From NCBI GenBank assembly GCA_021234155.1, contig JAJEKV010000270.1:374001-438000 (forward strand): DNA of 64,000 nt, given 5' to 3'. The notes under the pieces are model-generated. The model saw only the letters and a program-made list of their open reading frames with translations, was not told the origin of the DNA and ran no database searches. Origin of the DNA: Isoetes taiwanensis (taxonomy: Eukaryota > Streptophyta > Lycopodiopsida > Isoetales > Isoetaceae). The translations under genes and the position numbers were made by a program. Below, piece after piece: positions 48,201-60,134 of this stretch. Each line of letters opens with the position of its first letter. Within the stretch, counting starts at the first letter, position 1.

Positions 48201-51200
48201 TCTGGTGCTGCTGGGCAAGTTCCAGAGCTTCATGTGTCCTGAAATTATCCTCTTTCAAATTGAAACATAAACATTCTCTAAATTACAGAAACAATAAAAA
48301 CATGCGAGTCAATTGAAGTACCTTCCTGCCATAATAAGAAACTCAATAGCCTTCCCATAATCGCCACTAGTCTTGCAGTATTTGACAGCCATCAGCGCAC
48401 CCTCAATGGACCTTGCCTACAAAAGATGCATGGGAACCTGATATAAGGTAGATCGCTTTTCACACAATTTCATGTCCCAGCTGAAAGGTTGTCATATACA
48501 TTTTATATTGGCATTATAACAAAGACTGTGAAATGCAGCACATCTTTTCGCAATCCAACAAATAGTTGTACCCTTCCTGTTCACTCCTAGGAAAAGCCAT
48601 ATTGATGTTGCCCTCTTTGTACATCTGTCTCTTAAGACGCTGTTAAATTGAGATGTGGGCACTAATAAATATTAAATATTTCTTCCTTCCTTTCAACTGC
48701 CTGCTTTAGGACAGGTCAGCATTATTTAGGATTTGATTGCAGTGATTAACGAGCAATTCATTCTCTCCATTCCAAGTATCAACTTCATTCATGAGGCTTG
48801 GTTGATTACTTTGCTAATCCCTAGCCATACCAACCAGCAATTGCACTGACACTATCTTGAAGTGTTAGCAAGCTGAAAAGAAAGCAAAAGAGCGCCTAGA
48901 AACATCTGCTTTATACAGAACTAAAGTGGAAACAAGAAAATGGGACGTGAAACTGAACTATAATTAATGACACAAAAATTAAACTGAACTGAATCACAAT
49001 CTATACATCTGCAAGGGGCTTAGTTTTGTCGTTTATAATTGTGGCAACTCACATGCAACAACTGGTTGGAATATGATAAATGGCATTTGTTTATGTGTGT
49101 GGAGCTGACAGCTCATTGTAATGCCATGTAGGCAATAGGGTCGCGTAGGAAATATAGTTCAGTATATTAATCAGTACGTTTTGAACGAGAACATCCATCC
49201 AAATCCATTTGTTTGTTTTGTATTTTTGTGTTCACGATTCCGCAACACTACTGTTAGGCAAAAAATATATGCTAATGATGCAATAGCTAGAACAAAAGCT
49301 ACGAAACCAAGAATGCCAAACAAAACAAACAAAACTTATGCATACCTTGTGCAATATTGTAAAGGCTTTAAAGGGATTCTTCAGGGGCCCCAACTGCAGC
49401 CTTATAACATTTTCAATATCCTGTTTCATACAGAATTTGGTCAGAAGATAAAAGAGCGTCATCTTTCTTACTTTATGGCTTAGCTCAAGTATTACATCTG
49501 CTGCCTCATATGCTGCAGACGCATTATCAAACTGCTTGTCAGCCTCCATTGCTTTTGCATACTACACAAGAAAGACTTGTATTAGACATTCTAATCTATA
49601 CAAAGGTAGTATATGTAAAATAAAGAGGTCACACACCATAAAAAATCAATATTCGTTCAGGCACGACCAGCCTATGGTAATTGTGACGGAAAAAGATGCA
49701 ATACCTTCACACGAACATGGCTTGAGCTTGGAATTAAAAAGCTATGATAACTATAATCGTCTGGATGAACATAGTACAGATGGTTGCCTTTGCTTTTCTT
49801 TCCATATTAAAATCACCTGATTCGGTGCCTAAAGCTGCTTGCAAACATCTGGACGAGAAAGGTCTCATGAGATAGATGTTTCTAAGAGAATTGAATTGAA
49901 CTGAATCTCCACTGAGGCCAAACTGGCCTATGATAATGGAGGAAATGTTTTACTCTAAGCTACTGGTCCTGCTTCATATCAAATAACTACAGCCATAAAG
50001 TGCCCACTATATCTCTGTAAGCTTTCAAGAAACTTGTGGTAAAGTGGGCCAGCCAACCTTCACTCTGATACCATGTCAGAAACTGGGAATAGACTGGCTG
50101 CAAACGCAGGAACTACTACTTGCAGGGCAAGTGCTCTACTGCTGTAACTAAAACAAGTGGAAAACAAAATAAACTTGCTTTCTGAGGCCTTTCGACCTGC
50201 CAACTAGAAAGATCAGTTTGATCGTAATGGAACTATTTATCCATCTAAATACAGAGACAAGGAACACTATTAAGATGGTCCTAAGAAAGCATGCAGGTTA
50301 AACAATAGTTGTGATCCCAAATCTGAAGGTAAGAAATCTGGCACAAGAGCAATTGCACCATGCATATTTTCACAGGTCGAACGCATGTTTGAAGTCATTG
50401 ACAACTGGCAGCTTTTGCATGCCCTGTCTCTTGCTTCCGTGTTGTGTCAGAAAATATATAGCTTATGCATACATGAACCACAATGAATTGGCTCATGATT
50501 GCTCCACGCTGGATAGGACATACATTGTCCACTAGCTCATATCTCTCTCAAGTCTTACTATTCCATATGAATCTGCAGTGCCTAATAACTCTGTTTAATT
50601 TCTTTTAACATCATGTGAGTGCCTCTAGACAAATTTCTCTTTCTACAAGCATGAGACAATTTCCACGCATAGCTGGCAAGAGGTAATGAGAGTCCACCTC
50701 CTGCTCTTCATGCAAAAGAACTTGAGTGTTTCATAGTCCTTCTAAGGATAAAGCTTCTCACTGTTTAAATAAACCAGGGGCGATGCGCAAACCTCATTCT
50801 TATACAAGCAAATTAGCTCATCTGAGACTTCTTACAAACAATAGTTGAGAACATAGAGAAAGGATGAAAGATGTACCTCAGCATAAAGTTTGTCATCCTG
50901 TAGCTCTTTTAATAGCGCCCATGCCTTGGCATAATTCTTAAACAAAATAAAAATGCGCGCTGCCTTCTCTGGCTGTCCAGCCTTCTCATACAACTCAGCT
51001 GCATCCTGTATTTCATTTCCGACATGACATCATTATGACTCTCTCCAAATAGGAAACTACAGAAGAACATGCACCAACCTGTGGAAGGCTCAAGGCCTCC
51101 AGAAGCTTTGCACACTCGTTATACAGGTAGGAGTTACTGCATTCCATTGCTATATGCTTTCCCTTCCAAATATCACCAAGCTGGATAGATGTTCGGGCTA

Positions 51201-54200
51201 TTCCTGCCTATGAGAACAATCAAAGCATTATTGTGCAGGTTTCTTTTCTGATTGAACAAACTAGCACTTCAGCTGCTTCCCTTTTACGCTATTTAGTTTA
51301 CTGCAATGCTTGAGTCATGGTATTGGCCATTGCCTAAGGTGGCTAGAGTCAGATATATGGAAAAATACTATACGGACTAAAAACAAACTACTAATGCATT
51401 TCTTCTGCATCAATATACTCAACGTTTGCAGCTTTGATACAAGATGGTACAAACCTCTTGGTACAAGCTCCGTGGTTCAGCCAAAAGCGCAAAAGTTTGC
51501 CAATTAAGAGATAAATCAGTGCTAAATGCTAAAGCTGGAAACACAGGCCACAGCATAGTGGCATCTTTCAGGACATACACAAATATAAAAGGACTAAACC
51601 ATGGTTTGTGTACAATCACAGGCTTTCTAACATGTTGAGTGAGAAAATATCCTCATACTAATATATGATGCTTTTGCAGCAGTGAAGCCTGTTACATACC
51701 ATTCAAACTAAGCAATTTGAGAAGGTCAGCTTATATGAAGGCCAATATGGCATGCTGGTTGTTGACGAATCCAACAGATCAATGATCTTCATTATTTGAC
51801 ATAGTCTCAAAGGTTAAAACTCGTGAGCTATACGCATAGACTCTGCAGGAGAAGATAATAAGCCAAATAAAGTAAATGGGCAGTTGTTGGTGAGGTGGTG
51901 AGGTTGATGTTAAGCAAGAGGTCTTCTCCTTCTTGATATATACTTAATGTGCACTTTTTTCATGTAATATATAAACGCCCATATGCAAAAATTCTCTATG
52001 CAACAGAAGGCCCTGCCAATCAAATTGTTTTGGATAGATAGCTTGTTTAAAATGGTTAAAATTGTGATGATTCAGTTGTACCTACGCCAATAAGCTTGTT
52101 AAACTTCAGAAACCTCAACCCAAGTATCTAGATCACCACCTCAACGTGTGTCAAATCAAATTATAAAGGTACTTTTATAGGCCATAATGTCCCCATGTTG
52201 CAACATTTTGGACATCAATTACATTATCATCTCCAAAGGTGCCCAATTGCTCAGATCAAAATCCTCCAGCATTTTGATTGCCCCAAGATATAGAACATTG
52301 CTTTTCCATGAATGCAGCAGGGTGAGCTAAGATCGTCAGCATGGAACATTTTACACTATTACAATAATTCCCTAGGACACAAACTTTAAAAAGTGAAATT
52401 TAATTGAATTAGTGACAGTGATTTTGCTGATTAGGTTCATGCCAATGTCATGTTATAAGAAGATAAAAAGCTTCATCGCCCTGCCTAGAAGTATGAATTT
52501 GAGATGCTGACATACTAACCTTAGCTTGGAAGTACTTATTTGATTCCGCAGCACAAGTGCTCAGGAATTCTTGATAATGAAGAAGAGAATGCCTGTATTC
52601 TCCACGTCTTTCTAGCAATTGGGCATATCCCCATTTAATATCTGATGTTGAAGAAGAATTTAACTGTACTGCTAAGGCAAGTGCCTGAAGGTAAGAATGT
52701 TAAGGATCAAAATACCGCATGCATGAAGTAAATGATGTAGTTTCCAAAGGTTCACATTCCTTGCCTGATCCCATTGTTGTAAACCTCTGCGCATATCAAG
52801 TGCAGCTCCTGGGTTGCTCGACTTCAAAAAGCATTCCTGTATACTTTGCAAGTATACTAACACAAAATTATAGAAATGGAGACTGCAGTATCCACATTAT
52901 AAACAAGGTTAAAGTCCATACCTGTGCAGCATCATAGTCTTCAAGAAGTACCAAGATATATCCACTAAGCAGGTCAAAATCCTCCACCTCTTCTAATTGA
53001 CGAAGAGACATTAGCAACTTCACATTCTTAGTTTGGAGACAGGCCTTGATTGCTATCTCTAATTCCATTTGCCTAAGTGCATTTTGAACCAGACATGTCC
53101 AAACCTGCTCAGCAAATATTCACTCTGTTAACCTGCTATCAATTTCGAAGGGAAGAAAACTTTTTTAGAAAATGACAAATAAACAAACCTTCTCAGTCTT
53201 TATGAGCAGAGCATCACCCCATGCTTCTTTGAACCGCAGCAGAGAGATATTTTGATTAAATCTACAGTTCAATTCACTTTCTTCTGCCAATGATTTCTAC
53301 AAGAGAATATGTAATTCTTACCCTGAAAAGGAACTGATGTTAGCTACAAAATAAATGCTAATATACCTTCAACCATACGTGTGTATCCAGGGTAAAATCC
53401 TCCAATGCACCATTCTCCATCTGGAAAAGTATAATTCAGTTTCCTAATTTCTAAATGAAATCAGCCTAGAACATCCATTGTGACACACCTGGCATGTAAC
53501 AACGCCATTGTGCAGGACCAATGGATATGAACCAGTTGGCCTTGACGATGAACCCAGGAAAAGAATAGATGGGCAACATATCCTTCTAGAAGAGTATAAG
53601 TACACGTGGTCATGAACAGCTTCAGACAGTATTAAAACTTGATTGTCATAAGTATCCCATAGCACAGTTTCCAAAGTCCCAGACAAATCTGGTATATTAA
53701 TGATCTGCACAAAGCATATACAATAAGTAGCTAGGAACAAGCCAACGTTTATTGACCAGAGTAGAAGTAAAAAAAGGTTTCAATGTCAATGTAAGCCCCA
53801 TTTGCCCACATGGAAATTACCCTTTGAAGGAGAAAGGGGGCCCCGGGGATGGGCATTGAAAGGCGGGATTTGAACCCGATACCCACATGATATGCATCCT
53901 TAGCAGGGATGTGCTTTCAGCCACTCCGCCACCTTTCCTTTATAGCACTCTTTATAGCACTTAACACCTCAACTCTAGGCTAACATAACATGCTCGGTTT
54001 ACCAATCTAGCAACCCCAAGTATTGATTCCCAAAGTATTGATTAACATTTTGTCCTTTAAAACAGGCCCGCAAAGTTCCAAAAATGCCTGGAATACATCC
54101 TCAAGCCCTCGCTGCTTATTTAATGCTTCCAATTCCATGTACATAAGGCAGGTTCACCTGGAAATTGGGTCTTCCCAAATATAGAGAAGTTGAGTTGGAA

Positions 54201-55345
54201 GAGCTTTTTAGTTGAGCACAATTGTGTCTATGGAATTGGTCGCACATAGTGGGGAAGACGTCGATATACTCTCTGAAGTACATGCACTCTGACTTCCCCA
54301 AGATCTTACGGCCATAATCCTTCCTACCTATCCTTTAGAGGGAATCTATTCATATTCGCAGTTGCCACTTCAGCACTAGATTGGAAAATATAGATGTTCA
54401 GAAATTCTTATTGACTGATGAAAACGATGAATTTCTGGGCTAAATCATCAATTCAAGGGTAATTGCATGTATATATCAGAGACTGAATGTCCTGCATGCA
54501 ACTAATAAGAAAAATAACACTGCATCTATCCAAAACTACTACAACTGGCACAGTTAAATAAGTACTACCTGGTCATTCAGAGGATTATGCAAATAAAGTG
54601 CATGATTTCCATCCTCAAACAGCAAACGTGTTCCCAACTTATTGGGCCATAACCTGATAAAGATGGCATTAGGAAATGAAACGTGAGAGTACTATAAATT
54701 TGCCATATCCAAATCATAAGAATCCATGGTGCCTAACAGAAGATTTTTTGTGGAACGTTTAACAAATGCAGTATTATAATTAAATGCATAGGATCGTATT
54801 GTTGTGTTGACACATGCATCAAGTATCTCCTGTAATGATGGCTTAAAGATGAAAGAATCATTATCTAGATATAAAGATACCTCGTTAATTCATCAATGGA
54901 GCTACACCATCTATGCCATTATCATCATGTAAGCTAGTACCATATGTGAATTTGCAAGATGAGAGAAGTTACAAATGTCATTAATTGCTCTATGGTATCC
55001 TTTTAAAAGTTAGAAGCAAAAATGTGATTACCTCCACAAGCAAAACATAATTCACAATACAAGTGAAAGGAGCTAAAGGCACCTTCTTATTTCACCAGTA
55101 CCATGCTTATGTTCGCCGACAAAGTTGGGACCAAGATAATTGAGGTGATAATATAAGATGCTACCGCTCTTGGTGCCAAAGATGAAGAACTCCGGAGTCA
55201 GCTCCACACACGAAATCTCATGTGCAGGACCATCTTTCTCAGGGAAAACTATAATTCCCTGGTCACGGCATTTTCCTTCGACCAGGCAACGCAGCTCCAC
55301 TTTTCCATTTCGCAATAAAACTGCACGATAATCCTCGTTCCGGAT
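45291..55345 (-). CDS. IFT144: IFT144/WDR19, intraflagellar transport complex A subunit (second propeller to C-terminus, 21 exons)
   Basis: IFT144 is a core IFT-A protein that carries cargo in cilia; in land plants it serves the sperm flagella. Mapped exons (high to low): 55345-55083, 54653-54569, 53704-53489, 53420-53367, 53296-53189, 53104-52922, 52836-52765, 52684-52520, 51207-51079, 51005-50877, 49561-49496, 49420-49346, 48416-48322, 48238-48134, 48044-47927, 47191-47015, 46951-46794, 46721-46563, 46490-46334, 45540-45448, 45380-45291. The 2697 coding bases stay in frame (898 residues plus stop). Exons 1-4 give the second propeller end ([18 protein letters not shown]). A TPR-like solenoid follows ([31 protein letters not shown]). 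The C-terminus has paired zinc motifs (CPFC…CPAC…CPKC…CPMC), diagnostic for WDR19. Human WDR19 is 1342 residues; the N-terminal ~440 are not found upstream in this window. The intron after 52765 has a GC donor. Confidence 0.93.
53857..53938 (-). tRNA. trnS-GCU: tRNA-Ser(GCU)-like, bacterial/organellar type, in an IFT144 intron
   Basis: The minus strand shows a type II tRNA. The 5' acceptor strand GGAAAGG is at 53938-53932, followed by a Ser-like D-arm (GGCGGAGTGGCTGAAAGC). A perfect 5-bp anticodon stem (CATCC/GGATG) surrounds CTGCTAA, with anticodon GCT at 53904-53902. A long variable arm and a T-arm (CGGGTTCAAATCCCG) follow. The 3' acceptor strand is CCTTTCA: six of seven pairs form. One base appears missing between T-arm and acceptor, so the T-stem has four pairs; it may be a pseudogene. 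It does not resemble the eukaryotic nuclear or plastid tRNA-Ser(GCU) I know; it is of bacterial/mitochondrial type. No CCA is encoded. It lies in the intron 53705-54568, in the same orientation as IFT144. Confidence 0.82.
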
Positions 55346-55408
55346 CTGAGAAAACATGTCTCTACGTTACAAGCCGTGCTAGAGGTCGACAAAAAGGAAG
55401 CTGCATAC

Positions 55409-55465
55409 CTCTGTTTTAGTGTCATTTCTGTTGCCAGATTTTTTCTTGAGCGTGGTTCTGGGCAT
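55409..55465 (-). other. Possible alternative first exon of IFT144
   Basis: ATG at 55465 opens 19 codons (MPRTTLKKKSGNRNDTKTE) ending at a donor (GAG|GTATGC) and joins the first mapped exon at 55345 in phase. It does not resemble the WDR19 residues expected there, and an acceptor-like GGCAG lies just before the ATG. If used, it would give a ~917-residue protein lacking the first propeller. Confidence 0.25.
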
Positions 55466-56290
55466 GGCTGCCAAAGCAAGGGGGGAAGGTATAATAACAA
55501 GCAAAATAAGTCATTAAAGCTCGTACATTTAATCATCATTGCCAGCGGCAGTGGTAGCGATATGTTGCAGCTCTGCTCTCATAGGACTTGAACTGGTTTA
55601 TCTCCTTGGTGTCTATGGGTTAGAGAGCTTAGATTCTCTGATATAGTACACAGGGTTCTTACACATTTAAATTGTCAGTCATCAATGAGGAGAAGAATTT
55701 ACAATACTCACATACAATGACGTAGCTCCTCTGGATAATAGATTTTGAGGTTTTGATCATCATTGCGAGCAGTAGTGGCACTCATTGTGGTAAATACCAT
55801 GTCTAACTTAAAATACTGAGTGAGAAGCTCAATAGGGACACTGATAGCTTCTCTTACAAAAAAAAGACGACATCAGAAGGTTGTGGACATGCACATTATA
55901 GAAAAGCACATTCTTCTTGTGTCCCAGAGCTGAAAGAGATCTCTTATCACCTGAATGTGCAGAGCTACATAGTTTATATCTCAAGTTGCATGGAAGGCTG
56001 CTTCTGTAGCTCATTATCATGGCCATGGTAAAACTCACAAGTGTGGCTACAGCTGGGAAATGCACTAAATTCAAGGTATAAAAATAATGTTGGCTACTGG
56101 ATCTTTTCTTTCTAGCATGAAGCTGCTCAACCTTGCATCATATAAGCTGATTAACTTCCTGTTTCTTAAAGTACAGATAAGGTGGCAATGCATCTGACTA
56201 AAATTTCTCTATTATTTTCATGCAGCCATACTCTTAATTCAACCATGCCGGATTATTATTTTTATAACAAGGAAATAAGAATTATTTTGA

Positions 56291-56872
56291 CATAGTTCAA
56301 AAGCATCTAAAGATAGATGCGGGAGATGCGAGCATCTAAAGCATCTAAGCATCTAAAAAATCTATCGATTTTTAAGATGCGTTCGATGCGGCACATAAAA
56401 TTTTAAATAATAAATTCAATGAAGATCAGCAGATAGAATGTAATATAATAGGAGCTAATCTGCTACTGTATTTCTACTATAACTGCCTGTAACTGCTGAT
56501 GGATCCTTCCTTCCCTTGTTTCTAAACAACTGACTGAATGCTCTGTTTAGTAAATGCTCACAAAAACGTACCAGTGATATGAGCTTCTTCAAATACAGAT
56601 AGTCGGCATCAGAGAAGGGATTTCTCCTTCAAAGACAGAGCTAATCGGCAGCAGAGAAGGATTACCAGAGCTAATCGGTAGCAGAGAATGGATTTCGGCA
56701 AAGAGGAACAGGATTTTTGGCTTGGCGCCAAAGGGAAAACCTAACGGGGAAGGAAAAACCAAATGGGGGCATTTTTTTTTTTTCGATTTTTAACCCAAAC
56801 GGGGAAAGGGAAAACCAAATGGGGGCGTTTTTATCTTAAAATTTTTTAGATGCGCGCATCTATCGAACTATG
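56291..56872. mobile_element. Possible MITE with CATAGTTC terminal inverted repeats
   Basis: The segment begins CATAGTTC and ends GAACTATG, with related GATAGATGCG motifs just inside each end. It is 582 bp and has no ORF. I see no clear target-site duplication, so the boundaries are tentative. Its left part is rich in GCATCTAA / GATGCG repeats. Confidence 0.4.
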
Positions 56873-57734
56873 ATAAAACTGCTTGAAGCAGATGCTTTGA
56901 TTTTTTAACCTCCATGACCAGATTTTGGTCTTTAACAAAGGCCTACATATGGCAAATGTATGGAGAGTAAAATAAGGATACCAAGTACGTGATTCAAGAA
57001 ATATCTCAAGCAATGTGGATTGTATCTCTAAGATTTGTCTCTGACTTGCTCACAAATGAAATGATAGAGAGACATGCTTCAAAGGCCAAAAAATGCACAG
57101 AATATCTAGGTTCAAGTTTCTTAATCTAGGTAAGATTCTAAATGTCTTATAATTGAATATTTCAATGAGCTGACCTTTTGTATAACTGGGCATGGCAACA
57201 TGTTGCCTAGCAAATAAGGACCCATGACTTTCAGCAATGCTGGGCTGGCAAATATATCAAGTTTCAGTTGGTTTATTAGGTGATTATCATGTTCTCTTTC
57301 CCAATATGCACCAAACTTAAGCAATATACTTAAATGCGGGTATCTATTACATGGAGTTTTGGGGCATCTCAAAGATACAACGTGCATGTGTACAAATACA
57401 GAGCTGTAGACACCTATGCAATTGAAAGTTTCTGTTTGCTATATTTCTGTAAGTCTTTGTTGAATTGTGCCCTTGTGCAGTTCTGGGAAATATTTTTTAT
57501 GGCGTCAAGCCTCCGATTAGATTCGTTGTGTCGGCAATTCCAAGCTCAGGCAAATGCCTCCAATTGCATTTACTACTAGGAGACAGCTCCCTTACTTGAC
57601 AGAGAATTCGTCGATCTTGGTTATCTTTTATCATCTCTATTTCCTGAATGTTTTCTTGCTCTACAATTAGTTAATGCTTCTTATGTTTTAGGAGAGTGGC
57701 AACACTGGATGGAGAATTCACTGTTCTTTTCGTA

Positions 57735-57880
57735 TAAACTGTAGACTATGATGCATTGAGAGCTCTGGATCCAGACAACCTTCCTGGCATTCCATCCATG
57801 TGTGAAGTATCAACTCATTTCCAGTACACAAATACAAATCTTCATCCCATTATGGAATGCAGTCTAAGCAATCCAAGTAA
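57735..57880 (+). other. Exon-like fragment, unknown family
   Basis: Follows TGTAG and ends at a donor-like CCAA|GTAAGT. Open throughout, reading YDALRALDPDNLPGIPSMCE and then VSTHFQYTNTNLHPIM. The composition and exact splice borders suggest a real or recently lost exon. A frame upstream (RVATLDGEFTVLFV) is separated from it by a stop. Family not recognised. Confidence 0.35.
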
Positions 57881-58639
57881 GTATTGTGGCTGCTAGTTTA
57901 CGCAACATGTTTCTTCTATCACCGATCCTGGTGGCAATTTCACTATTTTGTGCAGTGGAGCAGGTGAACAGTCATGGTATTCTCCTTTGTTGTAGTTATA
58001 CAGAGTAAATAAGGAACCATTTATTCCATAGTATTATCTCTAGAAATATGAAGCATTGTTGAGGAGGAGCATTAGGCATGAGATGAAATTCACGTTTTTT
58101 TATGTCAATGTGGTTGTTGTTGATAGTGGTGCGAAGCAAAGAGGGTTTGGATATATAGGTGTAAATCTAAGCACTTTGAATGCTGGCAAGTTTGTGCAAT
58201 GAATAATCTTTTCCCTCTCTGAGTTTATGCAGAAGAATGTTGTATAATGTTCCAATGGGAACAATAACAGAGATGAAGAATTGACTTCCAGCGTGTACCT
58301 AGAGCAGGTTCTAGATGGAGAATTGGTTCGAAACTTGCCATGCTTGCACCAGATTAGAGAAAAATGATTAGAGTTTTTGGCTATATTAAGGTTGACTTGT
58401 GCTCAGCGCATGTACTAATTTTACTTTTCCTGTCCGTCCAAGCTGCATTGATCATTGGATGAGACAAAAGGCTACCTAGCCAGTATGTAAATTTAGGCTA
58501 ACAGCCGGCTGGAATGATGGCTCAAGTGTTGCATCCATAGTGTAAAACTGCTCAGATATAGGTAGTGAACGTGGAACTCCATGTCATGAGTGCACTCTAG
58601 GTTTTGTAGCTCTTTGGGATGTAGGAATATATTATCTTC

Positions 58640-59587
58640 CTTACGGCAAAGACTTCCCCTCCATGGTGGGTATCAGTGGCACTGCACAACAAACATGGCC
58701 CCTTGGGTATGGTGGCTGATGCAAGGATCGTAAAGAGGTGGAAAAATTGTGGAATAGATTCTTGTGCTCAATGGTACAAGGGAGAGCAATTAGTCAGTTG
58801 GGCAGAATTTCAAGTACATTTTGCCTTAAAGGACGCAGACAAAATAATATGGGAATGCGTGGCCACAGAACTTCCAAACACAATAACTACAGGAGATCAA
58901 AATCCATGGGTTTTGCACCACGCGATTTTGCAAAATAAGTTTGTGAAATCAAGTTATAGAAGCTTGAGGACTAAGGGTTTACTTCCAATACCAACCAAAT
59001 GGGAACTAGTAATCACGGAGGAAAACCTTAAAAACATCTGGAGAGATGCGTGGCAGAAATATCTTCCCCCACGGATAGATGCTTTCCTCTGGCCGAACAG
59101 GAATCCATAGAACATTGTCTGGTGGAATGTGAGAAGCTGCAAGTAGTATGGGCATGGAGTCTGGATAGCTTTGAATACCCGTTAGGTACCAAGGAACTGG
59201 GGATCCTTCCCCTAGAATGGTGCACCATGAAGAAGGTGGCCTTTCATATAGCTAGGGCCTGGACAATTTGGTCAATATGGAAAAGGAGAAACACCTTGGT
59301 CTTCGATGAAAATCAAGAAGACATATCACCACATCAGCTTCTACATATAGTACTCGAAAGGCTGAAAAAATTCAGGCTAGCCTTCGAGGGTGAAGAAGAA
59401 GTAAAGGTTGAAATATGGGGAACCTACCTAAGCTTACACTAGGACACACAAAAGAATAGTGCAAGAAGGTGCCATGTAGCTATCCTCATCTCAGATTTGC
59501 ATATGAGTACACCCCTGCCATGTAGCTTTGTACCATTCCTTTAAAGTAAATAAAGTCTATCTTTTATCTCTCAAAAAAAAAAAAAAA
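58640..59587 (+). mobile_element. 5'-truncated LINE 3' end (ORF2 C-terminus) with poly(A)
   Basis: Ends in a run of 15 A (59573-59587) after a LINE-like terminator (…AATAAAGTCTATCTTTTATCTCTC). The coding remnant shows the zf-RVT region at the end of plant LINE ORF2: KYLPPRIDAFLW at about 59060-59095, then ESIEHCLVECEKLQVVW at about 59101-59151, then AWTIWSIWKRRNTLVFDE at about 59248-59310. The frame shifts once near 59095. The endonuclease and reverse-transcriptase core are missing. No target-site duplication was found, so the 5' end is approximate. Confidence 0.82.
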
Positions 59588-59730
59588 CTAACTTTTAATT
59601 ACAAGCAAATAAAGTTTCGACACGTCTGAAAATTAAGAGGCTTGACATATTCCACTTTGCCTAGTCTTTATGTGCATATGCCAAGGTGTCATTATTTTAA
59701 CTATTTTTTAATTGTCAAAGAATAAGTCGT

Positions 59731-59882
59731 GAATATGCCTATCTAACAGCTCTCGCTGCCCGGAGTCAACCCCCCGTGTGAATATGCACCAAAACCAAAG
59801 GGGGTTTTAGGGGGAATTTAATTTAAAGTGTTGGATGTAATGGTTTGTGTTAACTAACAAATTTTTTGGCCCCTTCGGGGCC
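59731..59882 (+). mobile_element. Short interspersed element ending in a GGCCCC hairpin, copy 2
   Basis: Diverged inverted partner of 23228-23414. It ends with the hairpin GGCCCC-TTC-GGGGCC (59868-59882). A minus-strand open frame (59850-60071) reads into this end. Confidence 0.6.
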
Positions 59883-60071
59883 TTGGGGATGGTCTAGAGA
59901 TTGATGAAGAAAGTTGATATATTCAACCAACCATAATGACAACACATCAATAGGGTCTTCGCCATGTGCAGATGGTGGTTGCGCTGATGGTGGCGGGACT
60001 AATTGAACTCGATCTTCATTTATAGGGTTCTTTGGTACAGTAATAATGTTTAGATCAACATAGTGTTGACT
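59850..60071 (-). pseudogene. Open reading fragment of unknown origin next to the repeat end
   Basis: Open for 73 codons without a usable ATG, containing VPKNPINEDRVQLVPPPSAQ and DPIDVLSLWLVEYINFLHQS, and stopping inside the interspersed repeat. Upstream (60075-60130) another frame reads SPNPSIPHDIPPTPEVNT, suggesting one coding sequence with an indel near 60072. It may be the tail of a transposon protein whose 3' end is the repeat itself. Family not recognised. Confidence 0.35.
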
Positions 60072-60134
60072 TCAGGTGTGGGAGGAATGTCATGTGGAAT
60101 TGATGGATTGGGAGATTCTATAGTCTGCGTTAAC

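Larger units (their letters stand above)
55466..58620. other. Non-coding / repeat-rich region upstream of mapped IFT144 exons
   Basis: I searched the minus strand by eye for the missing N-terminal WD40 exons and found none. The region holds a possible MITE (56291-56872), a tandem repeat (about 56735-56830: AACGGGGAA-GG-AAAACCAAATGGGGGC twice) and an exon-like plus-strand fragment (57735-57880). Stop-ridden plus-strand coding-like pieces continue to about 58350. Confidence 0.4.

Noticed and set aside
45291-55345. Reading the minus-strand gene as VPS11 or another RING-ended coat protein
   Set aside because: The order of second propeller, TPR-like repeats and four paired CxxC motifs, and block-by-block similarity, fit IFT144/WDR19, not VPS proteins.
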